64,000 bases of DNA. Origin: Vibrio maerlii (GTDB taxonomy: Bacteria > Pseudomonadota > Gammaproteobacteria > Enterobacterales > Vibrionaceae). The stretch is from assembly GCF_003415655.1 (NCBI RefSeq), contig NZ_QRHC01000005.1:186001-250000 (forward strand), in the 5' to 3' direction. The notes under the pieces were generated by a model. That model saw only the letters and a list, made by a program, of their open reading frames with translations, made no database searches and was not told the DNA's origin. Numbering within the stretch: the first letter of the stretch is position 1; each line of letters opens with the position of its first letter. Positions 1 through 8,885 of the stretch are shown here, piece after piece. The translations under genes and the position numbers were made by a program.

Positions 1-147
1 TTCCTCAAGGTCTTCGAGTCGTGACTGGTTTCTACCGCAACAAATTACTTTGACACCACTTTGAGCGTAATCCTTAGCGAGCTGCATTCCTATACCGGAG
101 GTTGCTCCGGTAATTAAGACGCAGTTATTAGCGATTGTACTGTCCAT
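1..147 (-). CDS. Short-chain dehydrogenase/reductase, N-terminal part (runs off window)
   Basis: The first 49 residues of a leftward gene cut by the window edge. It opens with a Rossmann strand and the TGATSGIG nucleotide-binding motif of SDR enzymes, followed by a second strand ending in a CGRN stretch typical of NADP-preferring members. Its ATG overlaps the stop codon of the upstream NTF2-like gene by one base (TAATG), so the two are probably translationally coupled. Substrate unknown; the catalytic Tyr-x-x-x-Lys lies outside the window. Confidence 0.85.
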   Translation of the reverse strand, partial: MDSTIANNCVLITGATSGIGMQLAKDYAQSGVKVICCGRNQSRLEDLEE

Positions 148-569
148 TACGACTTACCTAGCTTGAGTTTGATCGAACGAATGATTGCGCCGAGTATCGG
201 GAGGTTTTCATAGAGCATCTCGCCCAAGTCGAAATAATCGCGGTGATAAATGACCTTACCATCGCTGAATTTGAGGTGACTTACTCCTTTGACGACGACG
301 AGTTGTCCAGCTTTCAGCTTGGGGTGTTTAAGCGACATCTCCCATACTAAGAAACCCACGTTTCCAATTTGCTGGTGTTCAGTAATATTGAAATCACAGC
401 TCGTTACGTTACTGTACAAGCTATCAAAGTAAGCCGATAAAGCGCTCCAACCTTCTAATGTATGAGCAGCATCCTCAAACACAACATCATTGTGATATAC
501 GTTCTCTAGCATCGAGAGATTGTTCTTGCTGAGCTGCTGATAGACTTTTCCGACCGCTTCGATATTCAT
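147..569 (-). CDS. NTF2-like / SnoaL-fold protein
   Basis: About 140 residues with the NTF2-like (SnoaL) layout: an N-terminal helix pair, a YHNDVVFEDAAHTLEGW segment, then beta strands ending in an HRDYFDLGEML stretch. Members of this fold are small cone-shaped proteins that act as isomerases, cyclases or ligand binders; the role here is not known. I place the start at the ATG at 569, preceded by GGAAGGTGAC, rather than the longer open frame to 623, which would run into the upstream operator. It is the first gene of an operon with the SDR downstream. Confidence 0.75.
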   Translation of the reverse strand: MNIEAVGKVYQQLSKNNLSMLENVYHNDVVFEDAAHTLEGWSALSAYFDSLYSNVTSCDFNITEHQQIGNVGFLVWEMSLKHPKLKAGQLVVVKGVSHLKFSDGKVIYHRDYFDLGEMLYENLPILGAIIRSIKLKLGKS

Positions 570-613
570 TGTCACCTTCCAACTGTTACAACCATTTAGG
601 ATGTTTGAACCAG

Positions 614-692
614 GGTTGTACAAAATTTGTAGATGTATAACTTAAAGGTAGTGCATACCCAAAAGTTGTACAAATTTTATTTTGTATAACTT
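614..692. promoter_or_regulatory. Tandem palindromic operator upstream of the NTF2-like/SDR operon
   Basis: Two inverted repeats of the same design. The promoter-distal one at 663-692 has arms AAGTTGTACAAA and TTTGTATAACTT around TTTTAT, with one mismatch. The proximal one at 615-643 has GTTGTACA and TGTATAAC arms. Corresponding bases of the two copies are exactly 50 bp apart, about five helical turns. The GTTGTACA/TGTATAAC form resembles operators of MerR-family light/B12 regulators of the LitR/CarH group as I recall them, but the regulator is not in the window. Confidence 0.6.
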
Positions 693-727
693 TTTCGGTT
701 TATTACGCAGAGAAGGAAGGATGCGAT

Positions 728-756
728 CAAAAAAGGCTTGGAAAATCCAAGCCTTT
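728..756 (-). terminator. Intrinsic terminator of htpX
   Basis: Inverted repeat with 11-bp arms (AAAGGCTTGGA and its complement) and a tight loop, followed on the minus strand by TTTTTTG. It lies just past the htpX stop codon. Confidence 0.8.
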
Positions 757-801
757 ATATATTAGTAGGTTATAGCGCCTTATAGAGGCTATCCCACGAT
801 G

Positions 802-1671
802 TTACATGTTGTAACCACGCAGCGCATCGATACGCTTGTCTAACGGTGGGTGGCTCATCAGTAGTTCGGTTAGAGAACGCTTACCGTTGATACCAAATGC
901 CATCATTGAACCCTCTAGTTGAGGTTCATGGCTGACTTTTAGTCGCTCCAGTGCCGCAATCATCTTGTGCTTACCGACCAGTTTCGCCGCACCGTAGTCA
1001 GCGTGGAACTCGCGGTGACGGCTGTACCACATCGTAATAAAGCTTGCTAAGAAGCCGAAAACTAGCTCAAGCACCATAGATACACCGAAGTAAACCATCA
1101 TGTTACTACCTTGACCCTCTTCATCATCGTTAGATGCAACAATATTTGCGATAAAACGAGATAAGAAGATAACGAAGGTATTCACAACGCCTTGCATCAA
1201 AGTCATAGTGACCATGTCACCATTCGCGATGTGGCTAACTTCGTGAGCAAGTACCGCCTCAGCCTCGTCACGAGTCATGTTGTGCAGTAAACCTGTTGAT
1301 ACTGCAACCAAAGAATCATCACGCTTTGCACCTGTCGCAAATGCGTTGATATCCGGAGAGTCATAAATCGCAACGGTCGGCATACCAATACCTACTTGCT
1401 GTGATTGACGAGAAACTGTCTCAAGTAGCCAGTGCTCTGTTTCGTTGCGTGGGCTTTCAATCACTGCACCACCGACTGAGCGAAGAGCCATACCCTTCGA
1501 CATCATCAATGAGATGAAAGAACCACCAAAACCAAATACCGCAGCCATCACCAATAGACCTGACAAGCTTCCCGGCTGCATTCCCGTTACTGCATAAACA
1601 ACATTAAGCACCACGCTTAATACCAGCACGACGGCTAGGTTCGTTGCTAGGAATAACATCACTCGTTTCAT
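802..1671 (-). CDS. htpX: Membrane zinc metalloprotease HtpX
   Basis: M48-family protease of the inner membrane that cleaves misfolded membrane proteins alongside FtsH. Two hydrophobic segments lie in the first 60 residues, the zinc-binding HEVSH motif is at about residues 143-147, a further hydrophobic region follows at about 155-215, and a downstream EFHAD supplies the third ligand. I use the ATG at 1671 ([12 protein letters not shown]), behind GGAGAGAG, giving 289 residues, the usual Vibrio length; the longer frame would need a TTG inside that ribosome-binding site. It is transcribed alone and has its own terminator. Confidence 0.95.
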   Translation of the reverse strand: MKRVMLFLATNLAVVLVLSVVLNVVYAVTGMQPGSLSGLLVMAAVFGFGGSFISLMMSKGMALRSVGGAVIESPRNETEHWLLETVSRQSQQVGIGMPTVAIYDSPDINAFATGAKRDDSLVAVSTGLLHNMTRDEAEAVLAHEVSHIANGDMVTMTLMQGVVNTFVIFLSRFIANIVASNDDEEGQGSNMMVYFGVSMVLELVFGFLASFITMWYSRHREFHADYGAAKLVGKHKMIAALERLKVSHEPQLEGSMMAFGINGKRSLTELLMSHPPLDKRIDALRGYNM

Positions 1672-1803
1672 TACTCTCTCCAAATAGGATGATTTATTTT
1701 TATATTGAATAGTAAGGCAGTCACTTACCTACTACCTATATAGATAGTGTCTAAGATTTGAATTACAAGGTTAAGCGATAAATTGAAACATTTAATGACA
1801 CAT

Positions 1804-1852
1804 GAGGCTAGAGGCTAGAGGCTAGAGGCTAGAGGCTAGAGGCTAGAGGCTA
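1804..1852. repeat. Heptamer tandem array (GAGGCTA)x7
   Basis: Seven perfect head-to-tail copies of GAGGCTA, followed by GAGAATCATGATGACG. It lies in the 572-bp gap between htpX and the sucrose-phosphorylase gene. The unit is one base shorter than the AGAGCTAG octamer arrays at 25113 and 47787 but shares the CTAG core. The flank contains a TGACG...CGTCA pair (about 1863-1887) that may be a decayed version of the terminators next to the octamer arrays. Confidence 0.95.
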
Positions 1853-2077
1853 GAGAATCATGATGACGTAAAACGGCCTCCGTCAACCTTCTCCGCTCAA
1901 ACCATAATTCTCAAACTCAATTCTATCCTGATATGCCACCGTACGCTTAAATAATATACCTAGCCTAATTATTCAGACTCCAACCATTACCTCTTAAGTA
2001 TAAAAAACACCATTCCATTACGAGATCTGCCTCACATTACTATCCCAAACAAAGCAGATATTTAGCTAAATCGGTTT

Positions 2078-2155
2078 TGCTTCACAGTTTTGAAGCACAT
2101 GGTTTTGTAATTTTCCGTACGAACAAACAAGAGCAGAGCCTAGGGCTCTATTTTT
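2078..2155 (+). promoter_or_regulatory. Two hairpins upstream of the sucrose-phosphorylase gene, the second terminator-like
   Basis: First, TGCTTCA and TGAAGCA arms at 2078-2097. Second, perfect 6-bp arms AGAGCC and GGCTCT around TAG at 2135-2149, followed by ATTTTTAT. No gene on the plus strand ends here, so the second could be a leader attenuator if transcription starts further upstream. The stem is short, so this is tentative. Confidence 0.35.
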
Positions 2156-2168
2156 ATAACAATATCTG

Positions 2169-2178
2169 ACAACGTTGT
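2169..2178. promoter_or_regulatory. Possible LacI-family operator core
   Basis: A perfect palindrome ACAACGTTGT with a central CG, the general form of GalR/ScrR/CytR-type operators, placed 65 bp before the sucrose-phosphorylase ATG. No LacI-type gene is present in the window, so the assignment rests on form alone. Confidence 0.3.
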
Positions 2179-2243
2179 AATACCAGATGCAACGACTTGA
2201 GCGTAGCGCTAATTGCGTTCGTAAATAACGATTGGAAACACCT

Positions 2244-3722
2244 ATGAAAAACCAAGTACAACTCATCACTTATGCTGATCGCCTATCAAATGGTGGCATC
2301 GATGACCTATCTAGCATTCTTGATAGCTCACTGAAAAACCTGTTTTCTGGCGTACACGTTTTGCCATTTTACTACCCTATCGATGGCAGTGACGCAGGTT
2401 TCGACCCTATCGATCACGCACAAGTAGATGAAAGATTAGGTGATTGGGACAGCGTTAAGAAGCTTGGTGACAAAGTAGAGATCATGGCTGACTTAATCGT
2501 AAACCACGCGTCTGCGCAGTCTCCTGAGTTCCAGGATGTACTGGAAAAAGGCCAAGACTCTGAATACTGGTCAATGTTCCTAAAAGAAACAGATATCTTT
2601 CCTAACGGTATTACAGAACAAGAAGCTGCAACGATTTACCGACCTCGCCCGGGTAGCTGTTTCAGTGAGAAAGAACTGAAGTCAGGTGACAAGGTGAACT
2701 TCTGGACGACCTTCACTGACAACCAAGTTGATATCAACGTAGAGTCACCAGCAGGTGATGCTTATCTTGAGAAAGTATTGAAACTGTTTGCTGAGAATGG
2801 CGTTAAAATTATTCGCCTAGATGCTGCAGGTTATGCAATTAAGCGTGCTGGTACTAGCTGCTTCATGACTGACGAAGCTTTCGCTTTCATCAACAAGCTA
2901 TCAAACCGTGCAAACGAGCTTGGTATGGAAACCATCGCTGAGATCCACAGTTACTACAAAACACAAGTAGATGTGGCAAGCAAAGTAAACCGTGTTTATG
3001 ACTTCGCACTTCCACCACTGATTCTTCACAGCTTGTTCAATAGCAATGTTGATGCGTTGATTAAGTGGCTAAAAATTGCACCTAAGAACTGTCTGACTGT
3101 TCTTGATACTCACGATGGTATCGGCATCATTGATGCGGGTCCTGAAGGGGATAAACCAGGCCTACTTACGCCAGAAGAAATTGATACGCTTGTAGAAACA
3201 ATGCACGACAACAGCCTAGGTCAGAGCCGCAAAGCAACGGGCGCAGCAGCGAGCAACGTTGACCTATACCAAGTGAACTGTACTTATTACGATGCGCTCG
3301 CGTGTAACGATGTGCACTACCTATTTTCTCGTGCTATTCAGTTCTTCAGCCCTGGTGTACCTCAAGTCTATTATGGTGGCCTACTGGCAATGCAGAATGA
3401 TATGACGTTGCTAGAAAACACTAATGTCGGTCGTGATATCAACCGCCCTTACCTAACTGAAGGCGTGGTTGCTGAGCAACTGACTAAACCTGTAGTAAAA
3501 GGACTGGCTAAGCTGATTGAGATTCGTAATACATCAGATGCATTTAATGGTGAAGTAGTTATTGAAGGTGAAGGTCACGCGCTGACTATGGCATGGACAA
3601 ACAAAGAGTCGAAAGCGGTATTGGACCTGAACCTTGAAGCATCAAGCGGTAAGATTACCCTGACTGAGGGCAATGAAACTACCGAATATGACCTAGTTTC
3701 ATTGGCCAATGGTCAACTCTAA
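2244..3722 (+). CDS. Sucrose phosphorylase family enzyme (GH13_18)
   Basis: A 492-residue GH13 enzyme beginning MKNQVQLITYADRL, nearly the same opening as bifidobacterial sucrose phosphorylase, which converts sucrose and phosphate into glucose-1-phosphate and fructose. The expected catalytic residues are present: nucleophile D193 in RLDAAGY, acid/base E233 in EIHSYY and D291 in DTHDG. The GAAASNVDLYQVN segment that shapes the acceptor site is also kept. The start at 2244 fits the family; the four extra residues upstream do not. No sugar transporter, kinase or regulator lies beside it. Sucrose-6-phosphate or another glucoside is an alternative substrate. Confidence 0.85.
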   Translation: MKNQVQLITYADRLSNGGIDDLSSILDSSLKNLFSGVHVLPFYYPIDGSDAGFDPIDHAQVDERLGDWDSVKKLGDKVEIMADLIVNHASAQSPEFQDVLEKGQDSEYWSMFLKETDIFPNGITEQEAATIYRPRPGSCFSEKELKSGDKVNFWTTFTDNQVDINVESPAGDAYLEKVLKLFAENGVKIIRLDAAGYAIKRAGTSCFMTDEAFAFINKLSNRANELGMETIAEIHSYYKTQVDVASKVNRVYDFALPPLILHSLFNSNVDALIKWLKIAPKNCLTVLDTHDGIGIIDAGPEGDKPGLLTPEEIDTLVETMHDNSLGQSRKATGAAASNVDLYQVNCTYYDALACNDVHYLFSRAIQFFSPGVPQVYYGGLLAMQNDMTLLENTNVGRDINRPYLTEGVVAEQLTKPVVKGLAKLIEIRNTSDAFNGEVVIEGEGHALTMAWTNKESKAVLDLNLEASSGKITLTEGNETTEYDLVSLANGQL

Positions 3723-3763
3723 TAAATAATTAATGAGGAACGCCTGAACTTCTCATACCCCAA

Positions 3764-3792
3764 AATGCCCACTAACTTAGTGGGCATTATTG
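3764..3792 (+). terminator. Terminator after the sucrose-phosphorylase gene
   Basis: Arms AATGCCCACTA and TAGTGGGCATT with a three-base loop, followed by ATTGT; it may also serve the converging GDSL gene. Confidence 0.65.
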
Positions 3793-3830
3793 TATAAATG
3801 CATATCAAGTTTCGTCTCGAGCACTAATAA

Positions 3831-4823
3831 CTACTTGAGTTGTTCAATCAATGCATCAGCGGCAACTTTGTGACCGGCTGTCGTAGGGTGAATTTGGTCA
3901 AAGAACAAATACCCCTCGCAATACCAATCCGTCGGCGTAATAGTGCCAAGGGGAGTCAGTGCAAAGTTGCATTGATTGATTACGTTAGTAAAACCGTATT
4001 TACCTGGATTCTGAATAGCCTCCTGCGAGACACCAGCAAAATCGAACAAGGTCAACTCTAACTCTGGGTATTCATTACGCAAAGACCTGACTCCTCGAGT
4101 TAATGCGTAATTGTAAGTTGTGCTCAAATTGCTTGCGGTAAGGTTAAAGAAACCCGATTGCAGTTGCTCCTTAAATGTGTCGGCTTGAAACAGCATTGAT
4201 TGACGAATGTAATCATTCTCGGGGATTGAGCCAATATTAGGCGTATTTACAATGACGATGTTCCCCGCCCCCCGCTCAGCAAGTCTCTCTATCTGAGTGA
4301 TTGTTTCTTTAGCCGCTTCACGAACCTGCTTAAAAGCCACCTTCCTTGGGCGCTCTACCGACCGATTTAAGATCTGATCAGATAGAAAGCTGCGTGCGGC
4401 ACGTACGTCATTTCCCCCAATTGTAATAAAGAAGAGAGTAGAGTCAGATAAATGAGAAGATTGGAAAGAAAGGTAGGTATCCAATTGAGTACTGAGCACG
4501 TTCCGGGCGCTAGCTTCATCGGTCGCTAATGCCACAGCACCGGCAACCGCGAAATTGTTACTATTGGCTTGCTGTAGAGCGATAGGCACGATATTACCTA
4601 GCTGCAAAGATTGAGAGACGTATTCAGCAAGCAATGGTCCATTTGAAAACCTTGGACCATAGGTTTGACGAGCAGGTCCCAAAGCACCTGATATATCTAA
4701 TGCATAGAGGTTACCGTTATCCGATAAGCTATCGCCAAAAACCACCATGTTCGTGTATTCATCAGCGACCGCTGCTGAAGATACCATCCATGCTAAACCA
4801 AGTGCGACTTTACTCAATTTCAT
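3831..4823 (-). CDS. Secreted SGNH/GDSL-family hydrolase (lipase/esterase)
   Basis: 330 residues with a signal peptide (positively charged N-terminus, hydrophobic core, AVA-DE cleavage site near residue 20). Family blocks are visible: VFGDSLSDNGN with the nucleophile S32, a GGND block (about residues 137-140), and the DQIHPT block with D309 and H312. Such enzymes in vibrios cleave ester bonds in lipids and are exported; the closest named relatives are thermolabile haemolysin/lecithinase-type and other GDSL esterases, but I cannot assign the substrate. It lacks an autotransporter domain. The gene stands alone between converging and diverging neighbours. Confidence 0.85.
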   Translation of the reverse strand: MKLSKVALGLAWMVSSAAVADEYTNMVVFGDSLSDNGNLYALDISGALGPARQTYGPRFSNGPLLAEYVSQSLQLGNIVPIALQQANSNNFAVAGAVALATDEASARNVLSTQLDTYLSFQSSHLSDSTLFFITIGGNDVRAARSFLSDQILNRSVERPRKVAFKQVREAAKETITQIERLAERGAGNIVIVNTPNIGSIPENDYIRQSMLFQADTFKEQLQSGFFNLTASNLSTTYNYALTRGVRSLRNEYPELELTLFDFAGVSQEAIQNPGKYGFTNVINQCNFALTPLGTITPTDWYCEGYLFFDQIHPTTAGHKVAADALIEQLK

Positions 4824-5157
4824 ATTATTCCCTAGTTATCTTGTCCGTAAACAGGACTAAACGTAGTAGAACAAATACTCTTTCGCGTCGATAAAACGAA
4901 CAAGATGTGAAAACGCTCACCTTTTAGGACGCTACAACTTAGAACACATATGCATCCAATTTGACCATTTTCAACTCATTTATCGACTTGTTTATGTAAC
5001 TGATAAAGGCTCATCTGGCTTTCAACAACTAAATATGTAACGTTTACACCATAAAAACCACCACACCAATCTACTGTATTCCAAAGCAAAAATACCCGCC
5101 AAAAGGCGGGTATTTAAACTTTATAAGTAAGTAATAATTATATTTCTAAAACGACCT
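4824..5157. other. Intergenic region between the GDSL gene and ybiB
   Basis: 334 bp with no coding sequence that I can support. It holds the GDSL promoter region (ribosome-binding GGGAA just before the ATG) and, at its right end, the ybiB terminator. The remainder is A+T-rich with no recognised site. Confidence 0.5.
5086..5115 (-). terminator. Terminator of nasA-ybiB
   Basis: Perfect 11-bp arms AAATACCCGCC / GGCGGGTATTT with an AAAA loop; the minus strand continues with a T run. It marks the end of the nasA-ybiB unit. Confidence 0.85.
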
Positions 5158-6105
5158 CTATGAGCAATACTCCGTCCAATATTGGAAAGCTTGATCAAAG
5201 GCTCTATCTCTATCGTGAGTTTGTGCAAACAGCACAGCTGTAAGCGTGGCAACAACGGAGTTTGCCATCGTATTTAGATCTTCTTCAGGTGTGCCAAGAA
5301 CACAAGCGGCTGGAAGCGGTAGTTCAGTCAACATTTGTTCAGACCAGTAAAAAGACTCCACTCCCTCGGGGCGGCTCAACCATACTGTTTGGCTCACCTT
5401 CGGATTGTATTCTGACTCTCCTGATTGGCCCTTAAATGAGATAACCGAATGGGAAACTTCACCAATAACGTTCTCGACTTCCGCGTGAAGTTGTTGAAAA
5501 CCGGGATGAAAACTACCACGCAAACCAACTTTACCTCCTCCAGGGTTCAATGCACGAACCACAGTATTGATTGGAGTTCTTAGACCATAACGAGATTTCC
5601 AACCAATCATAGTTTCTGCCATTGGTGCAAAGTTCGCGAGTGGCAAATAGGCAATGCTATCGGATTCCAACAGTGTCTTGGCGTGTTGAGGGTCGTTAGC
5701 TAAAGGGATCCCTAGCTGCTCCAAATACGCTTCAATATGTTCACGACCCGCGGGTTTGTCGTTATACCCATGAAGCAATACTTTATAACCCTGATCAGCT
5801 AAGATTTTAGCCGCTAGCGCGTGCCAAGGTTTACCCGCTGCTGCTCGTTTACCTGCATAGCAAGGCCAATCTATATCCGCGCCCAAGTTTGGCACTCTTG
5901 ACTGGAACGCTTTCACAAAACCCGCAATTTCTGCATTAGTTTCGTTCTGAACTCGAATAAGCATTAACAGCATCGCCATTTGGTCATCACCTACTTGGCC
6001 ATCCAAATACTCATCCATTACTTTGTACGCTTGTTCAAAGGTCAGCGGTTTACGACCACGCTCTCCACGACCAACCGTTCTGATACATTCTAAAATTGAG
6101 CTCAT
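5158..6105 (-). CDS. ybiB: YbiB-like protein (glycosyltransferase family 3 / TrpD2 family)
   Basis: 315 residues with the N-terminal helical domain of the anthranilate phosphoribosyltransferase fold (about residues 1-75), followed by the alpha/beta domain including GLRTPINTVVRALNPGG. The family resembles TrpD and nucleoside phosphorylases, but YbiB of E. coli has been described as a nucleic-acid-binding protein, without TrpD activity. It starts 95 bp after the nasA stop with no terminator between, so it is probably cotranscribed with nitrate reductase; its contribution to nitrate assimilation is unknown. Confidence 0.8.
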   Translation of the reverse strand: MSSILECIRTVGRGERGRKPLTFEQAYKVMDEYLDGQVGDDQMAMLLMLIRVQNETNAEIAGFVKAFQSRVPNLGADIDWPCYAGKRAAAGKPWHALAAKILADQGYKVLLHGYNDKPAGREHIEAYLEQLGIPLANDPQHAKTLLESDSIAYLPLANFAPMAETMIGWKSRYGLRTPINTVVRALNPGGGKVGLRGSFHPGFQQLHAEVENVIGEVSHSVISFKGQSGESEYNPKVSQTVWLSRPEGVESFYWSEQMLTELPLPAACVLGTPEEDLNTMANSVVATLTAVLFAQTHDRDRAFDQAFQYWTEYCS

Positions 6106-6200
6106 AATTTCCTTATCGCTTACAATGCTGTAAAGCTGACTAATCGTTATTTATTTTTTATAATCGACAGTCTGCCCAGTTATCAATAAGTTTTCACGCT

Positions 6201-8843
6201 TTATTTAATCTCAATTTTGAGTGACTCATCAACCAGTCTCGAAACCTCTGGTAAACAAGAGCCGCAGTTTGTACCACATTTTAATTTAGCCTGTACTTGC
6301 TGAAGGGAGGAACACCCCAAACTCTCAATGGCTGAGATGATTTGCTCATCCGTTATTTTAAAACAACTACAAACCAACTTACTGAGATTCTGGCTCCCCA
6401 CCACTTCAATCAACTTGGATAGCTCTAGAGGTTGGCCAACCAATTGACTCAGCCCTTCAACGTTCATCGCTAACGGCTCAGTAGAAATAGCGAGTATTCC
6501 CATCACATTTGGCAAAGTAGACGACTCCGTGCTGTGCTCCGCGCAATGCACCGCCAACCAACCGCCATCAATATCTAGATTGATTACATGCTGAAACGAA
6601 GTTAGCCAATCTCGCTTTGCTTGATGGGCTTGCGTGGCAAACCTCCAAACACCTTGCCTTGTTTGCTGATAGCTAATATAGATCATGTCCTTCGGTGCCC
6701 ACTCTGAGCCAATATAAAGCCCGTACTGCTCTACGGAATAAGGCTTTACTTGCACTGAGTTAGATTTAAAAGCTGGTTGCCCCGAATAAGGGTCAAAATT
6801 GGCCTCGACGACTCGGTTGGCTTGAGCGCTCCCACCAAAACGCCCTGCCCAATGCATACTCATGAATAGTTGTTGATGAGCTAAGCCCTCATCAACATCG
6901 GCTTTGGTGATTAAGGCTTGATTCGTCTTCGAAGTGATCTCTAACAGCTGCCCTGGAACTAATTCCAGTTCATCCATGGATGATTGACTCATATACACTG
7001 TTGGTTCGCTTTCATGGTGACTCAAGCTTTCGATGTGACCCGTTCTAGTCATGGTGTGCCACTGATCCCGCTGTCGACCACTATTAAGCCACCAGCCACT
7101 ATGTTCCTGATCTGAAGCGGAAACCAATACAAACTGCGCTTTTCCACTAGGAGTGGAATACCCTGAATCAAGAGGATGATTATCATCGAATGGCCAAGCT
7201 TTCGGTTGCCAGTTCTGATAGTCCAGTTCAGTCATAGTTGATAAAGAAGAGAGGTCGAACTTAAGATTGGAGTCGTTATTAATAGCAGATAACTGAGCAT
7301 GCTCGCGGAAAATATCAGCAGGAGACTGATATGCAAAAGCATCGGTCACGCCTTGATGGCGGCAAAGTTTCTGACCCACTTGAGAAATCGCCCACCAATC
7401 AGGTTTAGCCTCACCCGGAGCTGCTGTAAACGCTCTTTGACGAGAAAGCATGCGTTCAGAATTGGTCACCATCCCCTCTTTTTCCCCCCAGCCTGAAGCA
7501 GGGAGTAATATGTCTGCATACTGGGTGATATCAGAATGTTCTGTAATATCTGAGACTATCACACACTCACATTGCTCCAAGGCTCGCTTTACGAAGCTGG
7601 TGTCAGGCATAGAGACCACAGGATTAGTTGCCATAATCCAAATGACTTTAATATCACCCCGCTCTACCGCTTGAAACAGCTCCACGGCTTTTAGGCCGGG
7701 CTTCTTTGCCATATTAGGCGCATTCCAAAATTTAGAAACATACCCAATGGATTGTGCATCAAACCCTCGATGGGCCGCGAGTTGATTGGCGAGCCCGCCG
7801 ACCTCTCGACCTCCCATCGCATTTGGCTGCCCTGTAATAGAAAAAGGCCCACAACCGCCACGGCCAATTTTCCCCGTCGATAGATGAACATTGATAATAG
7901 CGTTGGCTTTATCACTACCATATTCTGATTGATTCACACCTTGACAAAATAGAGTGACCGCCGAGTCCACCTCAGCAAACCAACGATAAAAAGTTTCTAA
8001 TACCTCTGCTTCTAACCCGATTGAATTGGCTACCGGCTGCAATTGATATTTATCTTTTCTACATTCCGCAAATATCTCAGCGAAATTTTCTGTCTGCTTG
8101 TTAATGTAATCCTCATCATGCGCATGGTTAGCAACACAATACGCCAACAAACCATTAAAGAGAGCGATGTCACTGTCGTTGGAGATAGGGAGGTGTAAAT
8201 CAGCTTGTTGGGCTGTCACGGTTTCTCTTGGGTCAATGACCACAATTTTCATTTCCGGGCGCTGTTGTTTTGCCTCCTGAATTCGACGGTAAAGAACAGG
8301 GTGAGTCCAAGCGGTGTTAGCACCTACTATCACAAGTAAGTCTGTTTTTTCGACATCCTCATAACTGACGGGCACCAGATCTTCACCAAATGCTCGAGTA
8401 TGGGCAACAACAGCAGAAGACATACAAAGTCGCGAGTTGGTATCAATATTTGCGCTTCCTACAAACCCCTTCATCAACTTATTTGCTACATAATAGTCTT
8501 CAGTGAGTAGCTGACCAGACACATACATTGCAACTGAGTCAGAACCATGCGCGTCAATGCTACTGTGTATTTTTTCTGCAATAAGATCTGTTGCTGCGCC
8601 CCACTCTATTTCACTCCAACCGTCATTATTTTTTAACTTGGGATAAAGCAGCCTAGAAGGCATCTGTAAGCTTTCTGATAGTGCGCTACCCTTTACACAT
8701 AACTTTCCTTGATTCGCAGGGTGAGCAGAATCACCTTTCACTTGGCAGGTTTTTCCTATCGTTTGAGAGACTTCAACCCCACACCCAACTCCACAATAGG
8801 GGCAAGCCGTTTTCGTTTTTCCTTGCACCAGCTCTATACTCAT
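6201..8843 (-). CDS. nasA: Assimilatory nitrate reductase, catalytic subunit
   Basis: An 880-residue molybdopterin-guanine-dinucleotide oxidoreductase that reduces nitrate to nitrite in the cytoplasm. The N-terminus carries the [4Fe-4S] ligands C14, C17, C21 and C49. The body has molybdopterin oxidoreductase motifs (TNSRLCMSSAV, GANTAWTHPVLYRR, GQPNAMGGREVGG), and the last 60 residues contain a BFD-like [2Fe-2S] domain with CSC...CGTNCGSC, as in Klebsiella-type NasA. I choose the ATG at 8843, behind AAAGGA, rather than a TTG 15 bp upstream. Nitrite reductase (nirBD) and the nitrate transporter are not in the window. Control appears to be by sigma-54 and NtrC plus a leader terminator (see upstream sites). 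Confidence 0.93.
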   Translation of the reverse strand: MSIELVQGKTKTACPYCGVGCGVEVSQTIGKTCQVKGDSAHPANQGKLCVKGSALSESLQMPSRLLYPKLKNNDGWSEIEWGAATDLIAEKIHSSIDAHGSDSVAMYVSGQLLTEDYYVANKLMKGFVGSANIDTNSRLCMSSAVVAHTRAFGEDLVPVSYEDVEKTDLLVIVGANTAWTHPVLYRRIQEAKQQRPEMKIVVIDPRETVTAQQADLHLPISNDSDIALFNGLLAYCVANHAHDEDYINKQTENFAEIFAECRKDKYQLQPVANSIGLEAEVLETFYRWFAEVDSAVTLFCQGVNQSEYGSDKANAIINVHLSTGKIGRGGCGPFSITGQPNAMGGREVGGLANQLAAHRGFDAQSIGYVSKFWNAPNMAKKPGLKAVELFQAVERGDIKVIWIMATNPVVSMPDTSFVKRALEQCECVIVSDITEHSDITQYADILLPASGWGEKEGMVTNSERMLSRQRAFTAAPGEAKPDWWAISQVGQKLCRHQGVTDAFAYQSPADIFREHAQLSAINNDSNLKFDLSSLSTMTELDYQNWQPKAWPFDDNHPLDSGYSTPSGKAQFVLVSASDQEHSGWWLNSGRQRDQWHTMTRTGHIESLSHHESEPTVYMSQSSMDELELVPGQLLEITSKTNQALITKADVDEGLAHQQLFMSMHWAGRFGGSAQANRVVEANFDPYSGQPAFKSNSVQVKPYSVEQYGLYIGSEWAPKDMIYISYQQTRQGVWRFATQAHQAKRDWLTSFQHVINLDIDGGWLAVHCAEHSTESSTLPNVMGILAISTEPLAMNVEGLSQLVGQPLELSKLIEVVGSQNLSKLVCSCFKITDEQIISAIESLGCSSLQQVQAKLKCGTNCGSCLPEVSRLVDESLKIEIK

Positions 8844-8885
8844 CTTGAATCCTTTCAATACATCAATGTCCGTTAGTAGAATAAA

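Noticed and set aside
1804..1852. CRISPR-like array
   Set aside because: Pure tandem heptamer without spacers; the octamer arrays are likewise spacerless.
2066..2269. 67-residue minus-strand open frame upstream of the sucrose-phosphorylase gene
   Set aside because: It overlaps the leader hairpins and the true gene start, has unusual Cys/Trp/Arg-rich composition and no ribosome-binding site.
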